From: Leptofilum sp965223285
Lineage (GTDB): Bacteria > Chloroflexota > Anaerolineae > Promineifilales > Promineifilaceae
Length of the DNA: 64,000 nt
NCBI RefSeq assembly: GCF_965223285.1
Contig: NZ_OZ244997.1
Span: forward strand, 4,030,001-4,094,000
Direction of reading: 5' to 3'
Shown: piece by piece, positions 1 through 8,006 of the stretch
How the letters are laid out: each line of letters opens with the position of its first letter
Position numbering within the stretch: the stretch's first letter is position 1
Notes under the pieces: model-generated
What the model was told of the DNA's origin: nothing
The model's input: the letters and a program-made list of their open reading frames with translations, nothing else
Databases searched by the model: none
Program-made: the position numbers and the translations under genes

Positions 1-678
1 TTTATGCACAACAAATTTGTGGTGATAGACGGCCGTATCGTTTGGGCTGGTTCGATGAATTTCACTAGCAATGGCGTTTACTGCAACAACAACAACATTG
101 TGCGGATCAATTCGCCCCGACTAGCGGCCAACTACACTACAGAAATGGACGAACTGTACAAGGACGAACTGTTTGGCCCCGATTCGCCCGAAAATACGCC
201 GAATGAATCGCTCTCGATTGGCGGTATTGAGGTCGAAAACTATTTTGGACCAGAAAGAGAGATCAGCCTCATCATTTCCCGGCGAGTGGCGCGAGCCGAG
301 AGCGAAATTTTGTTCATGGCCTTCGCCTTCACCGACGAGCAAATCGGTGAGGCTTTGCTGGGTCGGGCTGATTCAGGCGTGATTGTGCGCGGTGTATTTG
401 AGCGTGTCGGTTCCGATACGCCATTTAGCTATTACACAACATTAGAGCAAGCCCGACTCGCTAACGTCGCCGTCCTTACAGATGGCAATCCGCAGGTGAT
501 GCACCACAAGGTGTTCATCATCGATCAAAGCACCGTTATTTTTGGCTCGTTTAACTTTAGCGACAACGCCAACCGCCGCAACGACGAAAATATACTCATT
601 GTGCACGACCCAGAGTTTGCCAGCTACTTTTTGGAAGAGTTTGAAACCGTCTGGGCAGAAGCGCAGGTGGGTGAATGA
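1..678 (+). CDS. Phospholipase D-like domain protein (5' end outside window)
   Basis: The reading frame is open at the left edge, so this is the C-terminal part of a longer protein. It holds two HKD-type motifs of the phospholipase D superfamily. The first (H-N-K, then an aspartate and G-S-M-N-F) lies within the first 20 residues. The second (H-H-K-V-F-I-I-D followed by G-S-F-N-F) is near residues 165-190. Paired HKD motifs form one active site that cleaves phosphodiester bonds in lipids or nucleic acids through a phosphohistidine. The substrate cannot be read from this fragment. It ends about 190 bp before the VanW gene, which has its own promoter. Confidence 0.85.
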   Translation, partial: FMHNKFVVIDGRIVWAGSMNFTSNGVYCNNNNIVRINSPRLAANYTTEMDELYKDELFGPDSPENTPNESLSIGGIEVENYFGPEREISLIISRRVARAESEILFMAFAFTDEQIGEALLGRADSGVIVRGVFERVGSDTPFSYYTTLEQARLANVAVLTDGNPQVMHHKVFIIDQSTVIFGSFNFSDNANRRNDENILIVHDPEFASYFLEEFETVWAEAQVGE

Positions 679-794
679 GTTTGTAAGCGGGCTTGCAGTT
701 TGGGGAAACGGCCGTGTTACACTAACCATCCGAGGAGTGAGCATCCTCAGATGCGAACGGCACACATTAGAATAGGGTAATTTGCCACGATAAT

Positions 795-825
795 TTACTG
801 AACAGGCGGCCGTTTTCGCTATAAT
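795..825 (+). promoter_or_regulatory. Promoter of the vanW gene
   Basis: A perfect -10 box TATAAT lies at 820-825, with a weak -35-like TTACTG at 795-800. Transcription would begin near 832. This rules out the in-frame TTG at 825 as the start codon and favours ATG 867. Confidence 0.6.
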
Positions 826-866
826 TGCGCCGGATTTTGAAGAAAAACAACCCGCTGAGAAACTTT

Positions 867-2756
867 ATGCAAGCAACTGCACCCCAACCCACAATGAATA
901 CGCGCCGCAATCTGGCTTTCTTTTTAGCCCCGATTTTGGGCGGCTTTTTGCTGCTCTTTGTGGCTTTGGCAATTGTGTTGGTTAGTTACCAGAGTCGGCA
1001 CAACGGCCGTATCTTCACTGGCATCAGCGTCATGGGCATAGACCTCAGCGGCATGGAAGTTGCTGAGGCCGAAGCCGCCCTCACACAACAGTTTAGCTAT
1101 GCTAACAGCGAACAAATCGTCTTTCTCGACCCAGAAACCGGGCAGCAATTTGCCAAAGCCCCCAGCGAACTTGGCCTCACCTTCGACGTGGCCCAAACGG
1201 TAGAAACCGCTTACCAACTAGGGCGCAGCGGTGGCCCCTTGGCTCAGGCGCAGGAGATGTATGAAAGCTGGTATTACGGCCGTTCCATTCCCCCCGTTCT
1301 CGTTTTAGACGTAAGCCAACTCGACAGTACCTTGGCCGAACTCGCGGCCGAAATCAACAAACCGCCCGTCAGTGCCACCTTTAATTTGAGCGGCAGCGAT
1401 ACCAGCTACGCCGCTGGGCAGCCCGGTCGCTTTATGGACGTGGCCGACGTTCGCAACCGTGTCATTATGCCGCTCACCAATTTCCGGCCGGCGCAGGTAG
1501 AACTGCTAGTGCATGAAGTGACGCCCGCCGTGTTCGACGCTGGCAACGCCGCCGCCGAGATTCAGCAGGTTTTGGGCAGTCCCGTCACCTTCTATCTGGA
1601 AGAGCCGCTAGACGATCTCGATTTAGCTCCCATCACTTTGAGCCAGGAAGATTTGGCGGCCTGGGTACGGGTTGAACTGTCTGAATCCGCCAGCAGCAGT
1701 GCCGCCCATAACGTTTTTGTGGATGAAAACGCCGTGCGCCACTGGCTGCGCCAATTTGAAGACCAAATTTACCGTGATCCGGTGAACGCCCGCTTTTACT
1801 TTGACGATGGCACCGAGGAACTGGTTTTGGTCGCGCCACACGTAAACGGCCGTGAACTCGACATCGAAGCCACCATTGAGCAGTTCAAAACCCAGGTAAA
1901 CAGCCCCAATCGCTCCATCCCCTTTGTGGTAAAAGATATTGTGCCGCTGGCTAATTCCAACGCCACCGCTGCGGAGTTAGGCATCACCGAACTGATTACC
2001 GAAACAACCACCTGGTTTTCTGGCTCCTCCGACGCCCGTAAGCACAACATTGCTACGGCCGCCGCCAACTTCTATGGTATCGTTGTTGCCCCCTACGAAG
2101 AGTTTTCCTTCAATGATTATTTGGGCAGCATCACCGAAGCAGATGGCTTCACGGAAGGGTTGATTATCGTCGGTGGGCAAACGATCACGGGCATCGGCGG
2201 TGGCGTTTGCCAGGTCAGTACCACGCTGTACCAGACAGCCTTCTTTGCTGGCTTCCCCATCACCGAGCGGCTGCCGCATGGCTACATGCTGGGTTACTAC
2301 CGCGACGGCGCAGGGCACGGCATGGATGCCACAGTCTTTAACGATGGCAATATCAATATTGATATGAAGTTCATTAACAACACGCCGCACCACCTACTCA
2401 TTGAGAACTATTTCAGCGAAGAAAACCAGGCACTGACCTTCAAGTTTTACAGCACCAGCCTGGGGCGTACCGTCGTGAAGGAAGACCCGGTTTGGGCCAA
2501 CGTTACCGAAGTGCCAGGATCAGAGCAGGATCGCTGGGAATTTGTAGAAACGGTAGAGCCAGGTACGGTAGAAAAGATCGACTGGGCTACGGAAGGTGCC
2601 GACGTGTCGGTGCGCCGTCTGGTTTACAATGCGGATGGGCAAATCATTGAGGATCGCACCTTTGTTAGTAACTACATCCCCGTGCCCAACGTCTTCCACT
2701 ACGGTCCCGACGTGGAGCCGTTCAGCTACGATCTGGTGCCAGAAGACGATAAGTAA
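867..2756 (+). CDS. VanW family protein with peptidoglycan-binding-like repeats
   Basis: Start ATG 867 was chosen because the upstream in-frame TTG overlaps the -10 box. The product is about 629 residues. A transmembrane anchor lies near residues 17-40 (LAFFLAPILGGFLLLFVALA). Next come two regions like the PG_binding_4 domain of VanW proteins (around G-I-S-V-M-G-I-D-L-S-G and again in the middle third). The VanW domain follows, recognisable by N-I-A-T-A-A-A-N-F-Y-G, E-F-S-F-N-D-Y-L-G and G-G-G-V-C-Q-V-S-T-T-L-Y. VanW proteins are envelope proteins of unclear biochemical role. The second half fits the family well over its whole length. It is followed by a lipoprotein gene in the same direction after 38 bp. 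Confidence 0.9.
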   Translation: MQATAPQPTMNTRRNLAFFLAPILGGFLLLFVALAIVLVSYQSRHNGRIFTGISVMGIDLSGMEVAEAEAALTQQFSYANSEQIVFLDPETGQQFAKAPSELGLTFDVAQTVETAYQLGRSGGPLAQAQEMYESWYYGRSIPPVLVLDVSQLDSTLAELAAEINKPPVSATFNLSGSDTSYAAGQPGRFMDVADVRNRVIMPLTNFRPAQVELLVHEVTPAVFDAGNAAAEIQQVLGSPVTFYLEEPLDDLDLAPITLSQEDLAAWVRVELSESASSSAAHNVFVDENAVRHWLRQFEDQIYRDPVNARFYFDDGTEELVLVAPHVNGRELDIEATIEQFKTQVNSPNRSIPFVVKDIVPLANSNATAAELGITELITETTTWFSGSSDARKHNIATAAANFYGIVVAPYEEFSFNDYLGSITEADGFTEGLIIVGGQTITGIGGGVCQVSTTLYQTAFFAGFPITERLPHGYMLGYYRDGAGHGMDATVFNDGNINIDMKFINNTPHHLLIENYFSEENQALTFKFYSTSLGRTVVKEDPVWANVTEVPGSEQDRWEFVETVEPGTVEKIDWATEGADVSVRRLVYNADGQIIEDRTFVSNYIPVPNVFHYGPDVEPFSYDLVPEDDK

Positions 2757-2794
2757 ATATCTGTCAAATCTGCGAAATCTTTGATATTCTTCTT

Positions 2795-4303
2795 GTGGCC
2801 AATATTCCTAGATTTTTACGACAAGTTGTTTTTATAGTGGCTGGTTGTTGGTTGCTTGCTGGTTGCCAGCAGGATGTGACGGCAACGGCCGTTCCCCAAC
2901 AAATCCCCACGCTCACCCCCCAACCAACCCTCACAGAAACCGCTATCTCTGAACCAACCCCACCCCCGACAGTCACAAACACGCCAACGGCCGTTCCACT
3001 CCCTGCCATAACCCTGGAACCCCCGCAAGGGCGCGCACAGCTCATCACCCTGCTCCAGCAGGTGCAAACAGACGTGATTGGCCTGGTGCAGACGCAGCAG
3101 CAGCTATTAACCTTCCCTCGCCCCGACGACCCGGAATGGGCAGAGGATGTAGCGGTGCAGGCGGCGTTCATTCAGGCCAACCGGCTGGCGTTAGAGAGCC
3201 TTGTCCTGCCTGCGGCTGGGGAGAGTTTGATGGTGAGGTTGCAGACGGCCGTACACACCTGTGAACAAGCTGCCCAAGCCCAAAATTTGGACGCACTGGC
3301 AACCTGCCTGTCAGACTTGCAAATGGTTTCGGTTTCCTTCGGCAACGGCAGCGGCGGGGTAACGGTCAATCCCAACGTCGTCACCCCCATCTCGCTGGTG
3401 GGCTGCAGCCAAACCAGCGTTGGCCTCGTGCCGCTCACCGACCTCGGCACAGATTTGTACATGGGGCAGCAAGGTGGTCTCTACCCCAACGGCCAAAACG
3501 AGCCCCCTGCCACGCATCTTGCCGCTGGGTTAGCCCAGGCACAAACCATCCAACCCCTCGCCGCCGATGGTTCGCCTGCTGCCGACGGCAAAATCGGCTT
3601 CATCTCCGTAGGCATGTCCAATGCGTCACTCGAATTCAACAGCTTCTTGCGGCTGGCCAATGATGATCCTGATAAAAGTGACGCTGTTGTGATTGTAAAC
3701 GGGGCGCAAGGCGGTTGGACCTCCAACAAGCTGGCCGAAAACCCCGAAGCGGAATACTGGCAAGTGCTGGATGAGCGGCTAACGGACAACGGTCTGACGC
3801 CCACCCAGGTGCAGGTAGTGTGGCTCAAGCAGGCGCGCGGCGGCGTCAAAAACGAGCCATTCCCCCAGGAGCCACAAATTTTGCAGGCGCAGCTACAAAG
3901 CATCGTGCAGATTGTGCAGATGCGTTACCCCAATGTGAAAATCATTTACCTCTCCAGCCGCATTTATGGTGGCTACGCTACTGGGCCGCTCAACCCGGAA
4001 CCCATCGCCTACCATTCCGGCTTTGCCGTCAAGTGGCTCATCGAGGCCCAAATTAACGGCGAACCGCAGCTAAATTACGACCCAAATCTGGGAGCTGTAA
4101 CCGCCCCCTGGTTGGCCTGGGGACCTTACCTCTGGGCCGACGGCCTCACCCCCCGCAGCGACGGCCTTACCTGGGCCTGTAACGAATTCGCCGACGACGG
4201 CACCCACCCCGGCACCCCCGCCCGCGACAAGGTGGCGGCGATGCTGCTAGATTTTCTCAAAACAGATGAGACAGTGAGAGCGTGGTTTTTTAGGGATGGA
4301 TAG
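2795..4303 (+). CDS. Lipoprotein with SGNH-hydrolase-like domain
   Basis: The frame starts at GTG 2795 and encodes 502 residues. A lipoprotein signal is clear (VVFIVAGCWLLAGC, acylated cysteine 24). A Pro/Thr-rich linker to about residue 75 is typical of Chloroflexota surface lipoproteins. A helical stretch follows. The second half looks like an SGNH-type fold: I-S-V-G-M-S-N near the start could be the serine block, and D-D-G-T-H-P-G near the C-terminus fits the catalytic Asp-x-x-His block. The probable role is a secreted esterase or acetylhydrolase, but the substrate is unknown. The block assignment is from motif reading only. Confidence 0.65.
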   Translation: MANIPRFLRQVVFIVAGCWLLAGCQQDVTATAVPQQIPTLTPQPTLTETAISEPTPPPTVTNTPTAVPLPAITLEPPQGRAQLITLLQQVQTDVIGLVQTQQQLLTFPRPDDPEWAEDVAVQAAFIQANRLALESLVLPAAGESLMVRLQTAVHTCEQAAQAQNLDALATCLSDLQMVSVSFGNGSGGVTVNPNVVTPISLVGCSQTSVGLVPLTDLGTDLYMGQQGGLYPNGQNEPPATHLAAGLAQAQTIQPLAADGSPAADGKIGFISVGMSNASLEFNSFLRLANDDPDKSDAVVIVNGAQGGWTSNKLAENPEAEYWQVLDERLTDNGLTPTQVQVVWLKQARGGVKNEPFPQEPQILQAQLQSIVQIVQMRYPNVKIIYLSSRIYGGYATGPLNPEPIAYHSGFAVKWLIEAQINGEPQLNYDPNLGAVTAPWLAWGPYLWADGLTPRSDGLTWACNEFADDGTHPGTPARDKVAAMLLDFLKTDETVRAWFFRDG

Positions 4304-4366
4304 CAACTGAGGTGGTCTGTATATTGAGATATTCTTGCATGAGTCAGAAGTGAGGTATTGCTTTCG

Positions 4367-5992
4367 CTAGGAGGGTAACCAATTTAAGAATTCTGCTTTG
4401 ATATTTGAGCCTTCCGAAAGGGAGAAGACTATCCTTATATTTTCTTCTTCTTGATTCTTGAGTGTCTCACGCAGGATTCCCAAGTGCTCATCAGCGATAT
4501 AAACGTCTTCAAGCTCTATGTTAGCAACTCCGAGAGGAATAGGTATGCCAAACAACATTTCAGATATTTCAATTCCGCTCAAGTTTACTGGCATGGATTC
4601 TCCTTTTCCGAAGCTCTCAAGTACTTTTTCAGCAATCCCTCTATCTGACAATTCAATCATGTAAGCCTTCATACTAACTAGTAACCTGCCAGTTTTAAGA
4701 CCCTCAAAAATAATGTGGATCGCCTTGAAGTCTTCATCAGTCAGATGGTCATCAGGAATAATAATTGGGACTCGAGTCTTGTTCTGGATAAAAGCCAGCT
4801 TTTCCACCAAATCAACCCAAAATGGATCTGGTTCTTTGGTTGAGCCAGCTGATATTTTTTGCTTCTGGAGTTCAAAACCAGTATCTAGATGCTCAATAGT
4901 AAGCGTACATCCGTTAGCAAGCACTTGTTGGAAATGGATTGCTTCTAAGGCTCGTTTGGGAGTTGTTCCATGGAGGGAGGCTTCATAATGAAGCATAAAT
5001 TGATTTTTTTCTGAGTTAAACGCTAGGCTAATCTTCCAAGGTACAGGCTGGTCGTTATTTGAGAATGTAATCTCATGAGTTCCCGAGTGCAATTCCTTAA
5101 GATGAATATACTCAAATACAGCAGTCTCTTCTCCATGATTATCGGCTATGACTTTCACTAATAAGTATCGTGAAGAATTTTGAGATCCAAATGATACCTT
5201 CTCAATGCCTTCACCCGTCGGGTCAAGAAAGGGAATCAAAAAATCTGGAATATCAATATCCTCAATGTACTCTTTTGTTAGAGTTACGGGGGATCCTGTT
5301 TTCAAATGATGATCAAATTCTTCTCGCTTTTTTCGACCTTCAGGATTATCAGGAAATACAGGTTTCCCTAAAAGTGAAATTGGATGCTTTTTGATACTCT
5401 CTGGTCTTTTGGGTTCAATCAAAATTTCTGAACCTATTTCTGTAGTCTTAATGCTGAAACGGTAATCGTGACTTGCCTCTTTAAATACCTGCTGAACTTG
5501 GCGTAGCTTTTCCCACACGGCTCGTTGTGGTAAATGCCGTTCGATCAACTCCCAAAGTTTATCGCCGTTGATGAAGGTTGTTACATTTTTTTGGTTGGCA
5601 TTTTCCAAAATACCTTCAAGAGCATGAAGAGCTTCTTTAGTAATTTCTTGTGATGAAACAACAAAGCAACGATTGACTCTTTGCTCTTGAGCAGTCACAG
5701 GATCCAAATAGGACTTGCCAAAACACTGTTCAATTTGGAATCGCACTTCGGCCGCGCTTGAATTACCTTTTGCCTGACCTGAAATCTTAGTCCTTTTTAC
5801 AACAACGGCATAATTGACACGTTCACCAATATCTCCTGGCTTCCACATTAAAATGTCTTTGCCTTGTTCGAGAGTGCCCCCGTGATAGTGGTTTACATCC
5901 GAGAAACCCATTGCTTCAAATAAGGGAATCAAGACTGAAGTTCGCAGTTGATCCTCATTCATCTTAGCAAGTTGTTTTTGTGTTAATGACAT
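4367..5992 (-). CDS. Restriction-endonuclease-like protein, orphan
   Basis: The start at 5992 is set by a strong Shine-Dalgarno (GGAGGTG, 5 nt spacer); the frame stays open for eight further codons upstream. The product is 541 residues. The N-terminal 70 residues have a PD-(D/E)xK nuclease pattern: glutamate 13, G-K-D-I with aspartate 46, and V-V-V-K with lysine 66, preceded by M-G-F-S-D-V-N-H-Y-H-G-G. The rest (about residues 150-541) matches nothing I recognise. No methyltransferase or specificity gene is adjacent. The gene is A+T-richer than its neighbours, contains no ACGGCCGT and lies between convergent housekeeping genes, which suggests acquisition. It may be a stand-alone defence or DNA-repair nuclease; function is inferred only. 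Confidence 0.55.
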   Translation of the reverse strand: MSLTQKQLAKMNEDQLRTSVLIPLFEAMGFSDVNHYHGGTLEQGKDILMWKPGDIGERVNYAVVVKRTKISGQAKGNSSAAEVRFQIEQCFGKSYLDPVTAQEQRVNRCFVVSSQEITKEALHALEGILENANQKNVTTFINGDKLWELIERHLPQRAVWEKLRQVQQVFKEASHDYRFSIKTTEIGSEILIEPKRPESIKKHPISLLGKPVFPDNPEGRKKREEFDHHLKTGSPVTLTKEYIEDIDIPDFLIPFLDPTGEGIEKVSFGSQNSSRYLLVKVIADNHGEETAVFEYIHLKELHSGTHEITFSNNDQPVPWKISLAFNSEKNQFMLHYEASLHGTTPKRALEAIHFQQVLANGCTLTIEHLDTGFELQKQKISAGSTKEPDPFWVDLVEKLAFIQNKTRVPIIIPDDHLTDEDFKAIHIIFEGLKTGRLLVSMKAYMIELSDRGIAEKVLESFGKGESMPVNLSGIEISEMLFGIPIPLGVANIELEDVYIADEHLGILRETLKNQEEENIRIVFSLSEGSNIKAEFLNWLPS

Positions 5993-6098
5993 AGAAGCAC
6001 CTCCAAATTCTGGCAAGAATTATGCAAGTTCAGCATTTGAATTGGAAACGTGTAAACAAACTGCTAGAGATATTATTTATATGCCTGTGACGAGTATA

Positions 6099-6494
6099 TT
6101 ATGAAAACTCACGTAGTGAAGCTAATGCTTCTTTAGCACGGCCGTTTTGCACAAAAACGTGGTCGTGGTAGTAGGCGGCAATGACGTTGGCGCTGATGTT
6201 GTGTTCGGTGAGCTTGGTGGCGATGACGGCCGTTAACCCCACTGCCTCTAAACTGGAATGCACTGACAGGGTGATGCACCGGAACACGCCTTCATAAGCG
6301 ATGCCGAATTGGCCTGCACGGTGTTTGGGAATAACCAGCGTAAGTCCCTCTACCTCCCTGAATGAAGCGACTGGTTCTAGTTCAGGATGGTCGCCGTATT
6401 TTGCCTGGGGGAAGGTGCAAAACACATATTCTTCATCGTGCAGCTTGGGTGCTAGCGTGGCCAGCATCTTGCTTAAATCAGTTTCGCCAGTCAT
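6099..6494 (-). CDS. ACT domain-containing protein
   Basis: This 131-residue protein matches the small ACT-domain family (two ACT-like units). Visible features are E-Y-V-F-C-T-F-P in the first half and G-L-T-A-V-I-A-T-K-L with N-V-I-A-A-Y-Y-H-D-H-V-F-V in the second. ACT domains usually bind amino acids and regulate metabolic enzymes, but stand-alone members have no settled function. The start lies one base after the stop of the phosphatase gene upstream on the same strand, so the two are probably translated from one mRNA. Confidence 0.85.
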   Translation of the reverse strand: MTGETDLSKMLATLAPKLHDEEYVFCTFPQAKYGDHPELEPVASFREVEGLTLVIPKHRAGQFGIAYEGVFRCITLSVHSSLEAVGLTAVIATKLTEHNISANVIAAYYHDHVFVQNGRAKEALASLREFS

Positions 6495-6495
6495 C

Positions 6496-7158
6496 TTATT
6501 CGTCTACCAAGCCGAGTTTTTCGGGGATGTGGTTGGTGTCGAAGGGGCTAAGGAGGATACGGCCGTCTGCTTCAAAGCGCGTTTTTAAAATGGAGGCGTT
6601 GGGCATGGCCAACCCCCGCGAGAAGTTGAGATACCGCTCCATTGTGTGGCTATTCGCCTCGCGAAATCCAGACAAATGCATCCACAAATAAGCACGTAAA
6701 AAGAGACCGTGGCTAAACATCGCAATAAATGATTCAGACGCGTTGGAAATTTGTTCATCCATCTCGCGCACACGCGTCATCATCTCGATAAAAGATTCCC
6801 CCTCGCCATCTTCTTTTTCAAGCGGATCCATGCGGTGCCAATAGTCGCGGGCGGCTGGCCAGCGCTGCTCCCCGGTGGTGCCATCGTACCTGTCTGGGTG
6901 CAGGTAGCTAAATTCGTGAATGGGCCATTCGGCGACGGGGATTGGATTGAAGCGATTGATGGTGGGAACGGCCGTTTGTCGGGCGCGAATGTAGGGCGAG
7001 ACCACAATCAAATCTGGCTTGCGGGTAAACGCCTGCGCTACATATTCTGCTTCTCGGTGCCCCTTTGCCGTCAACTCCGATGCTGCCGGATGCGTCGTGG
7101 GCAAATTTGCATTCGACACGCTCTCCCCATGCCGGATGAACCAAACTTCTTTACTCAT
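6496..7158 (-). CDS. Histidine phosphatase family protein
   Basis: The protein has 220 residues. The catalytic R-H-G-E motif lies at residues 9-12 (W-F-I-R-H-G-E-S), the second arginine region is S-P-Y-I-R-A-R-Q-T near residue 58, and the second histidine is in M-F-S-H-G near residue 146. It belongs to the phosphoglycerate mutase-like superfamily. Such enzymes remove phosphate through a phosphohistidine intermediate, and the substrate is not predictable here. It is the first gene of a two-gene unit with the ACT protein. Confidence 0.88.
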   Translation of the reverse strand: MSKEVWFIRHGESVSNANLPTTHPAASELTAKGHREAEYVAQAFTRKPDLIVVSPYIRARQTAVPTINRFNPIPVAEWPIHEFSYLHPDRYDGTTGEQRWPAARDYWHRMDPLEKEDGEGESFIEMMTRVREMDEQISNASESFIAMFSHGLFLRAYLWMHLSGFREANSHTMERYLNFSRGLAMPNASILKTRFEADGRILLSPFDTNHIPEKLGLVDE

Positions 7159-7194
7159 TTTCCCTTCCTAAAATGACGGTAACTGGGTAATTTG

Positions 7195-7243
7195 GTAATT
7201 GAGTAATTGGACGGCGAAATTGACTCGCCAATTACTCAATTAC
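7195..7243. repeat. Intergenic hairpin repeat (AATTAC family)
   Basis: A perfect 16-bp inverted repeat, GTAATTGAGTAATTGG (7195-7210) and its complement (7228-7243), encloses 17 bp. Related wording (C-A-A-T-T-A-C units) also occurs inside the rarA reading frame at about 9745-9777. It lies between the stop of the small lipoprotein gene and the start of the phosphatase gene and could form a stable RNA hairpin. Confidence 0.8.
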
Positions 7244-7248
7244 TTGGC

Positions 7249-7863
7249 TTACGGATTCACATACGATTCTACCAAATTTACCAGTTGATCATCGGGCAAA
7301 CCATACCGTTCTTCTACCAAATCTTCACCGGGGCCGATGGAGAACATCACAAACGAGGGGCATTCGTCCATGAAGGTTTCGATTGTTTCTGTGCCAACGA
7401 CCTCGCCCGTTTTGGCAGCATAGATGGTTAGTTCATAGACGGCATCGTAAATTTCTACCGTGCCGTCGCGGTTCTCATCGTCGATTTCGTACCCTTCGCA
7501 GGTGTCTACCAGGGTGGTTTCGGTGCGGGCCAGGCAGCCGACGAGTTCAATGTCGCTAAATGGTTGGTCAACGGCCGTTGTCCACGCCTCTGGAATATCC
7601 GTTTGGGACGGGAACATGATGTCATAAATGTCGCCATCGAATGAGTTTTGGTTGTATAGGGCAATTTTGTGTAGACCGCTACCGCTGGCATCATAATCAG
7701 CTGCGGCTTCAATGATAGTGCCGGTACACAACCCGGCCAGGTGGAAACTTTTTAGCTCTGCTGGGTCGCTAGGTGGCGCATTTCCGCCACCACCGTCTCC
7801 GCCGCAAGCCGCCGCGCCAAGGCCAATGAGTAAAAAGAATACGAGCATGAACGATTTTTTCAT
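7249..7863 (-). CDS. Small lipoprotein of unknown function
   Basis: The start at 7863 is supported by AGGAGG with a 6-nt spacer; the frame extends six codons further up without a ribosome site. The product is about 204 residues with a lipoprotein signal (L-L-I-G-L-G-A-A-A-C) and a Gly-rich segment right after the cysteine. The mature part has several cysteines and acidic residues, for example C-E-G-Y-E-I-D-D-E-N-R-D-G-T, which is calcium-loop-like. I recognise no family. It is probably exported and membrane-anchored. Confidence 0.7.
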   Translation of the reverse strand: MKKSFMLVFFLLIGLGAAACGGDGGGGNAPPSDPAELKSFHLAGLCTGTIIEAAADYDASGSGLHKIALYNQNSFDGDIYDIMFPSQTDIPEAWTTAVDQPFSDIELVGCLARTETTLVDTCEGYEIDDENRDGTVEIYDAVYELTIYAAKTGEVVGTETIETFMDECPSFVMFSIGPGEDLVEERYGLPDDQLVNLVESYVNP

Positions 7864-7994
7864 GAGTTGCCTCCTGAGCATTTGAAATTGATTTCATTTA
7901 CAAGTGGACATTATCGGCAAAATATGACGACTCAACTGTAAATGTGTTGACAACATAGCAAAAACGGCTGTTTGGAAACCCCCTCTCAATTGGC

Positions 7995-8000
7995 TACAAT
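7995..8000 (+). promoter_or_regulatory. -10 box of rarA (leaderless start)
   Basis: TACAAT lies six bases before ATG 8007. Transcription would start at or next to the start codon, giving a leaderless mRNA. No Shine-Dalgarno is present. Confidence 0.6.
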
Positions 8001-8006
8001 GCAGGC

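Noticed and set aside
825..866. TTG at 825 as start of the VanW gene
   Set aside because: It overlaps the -10 box TATAAT at 820-825, so it would not be transcribed; ATG 867 fits better.
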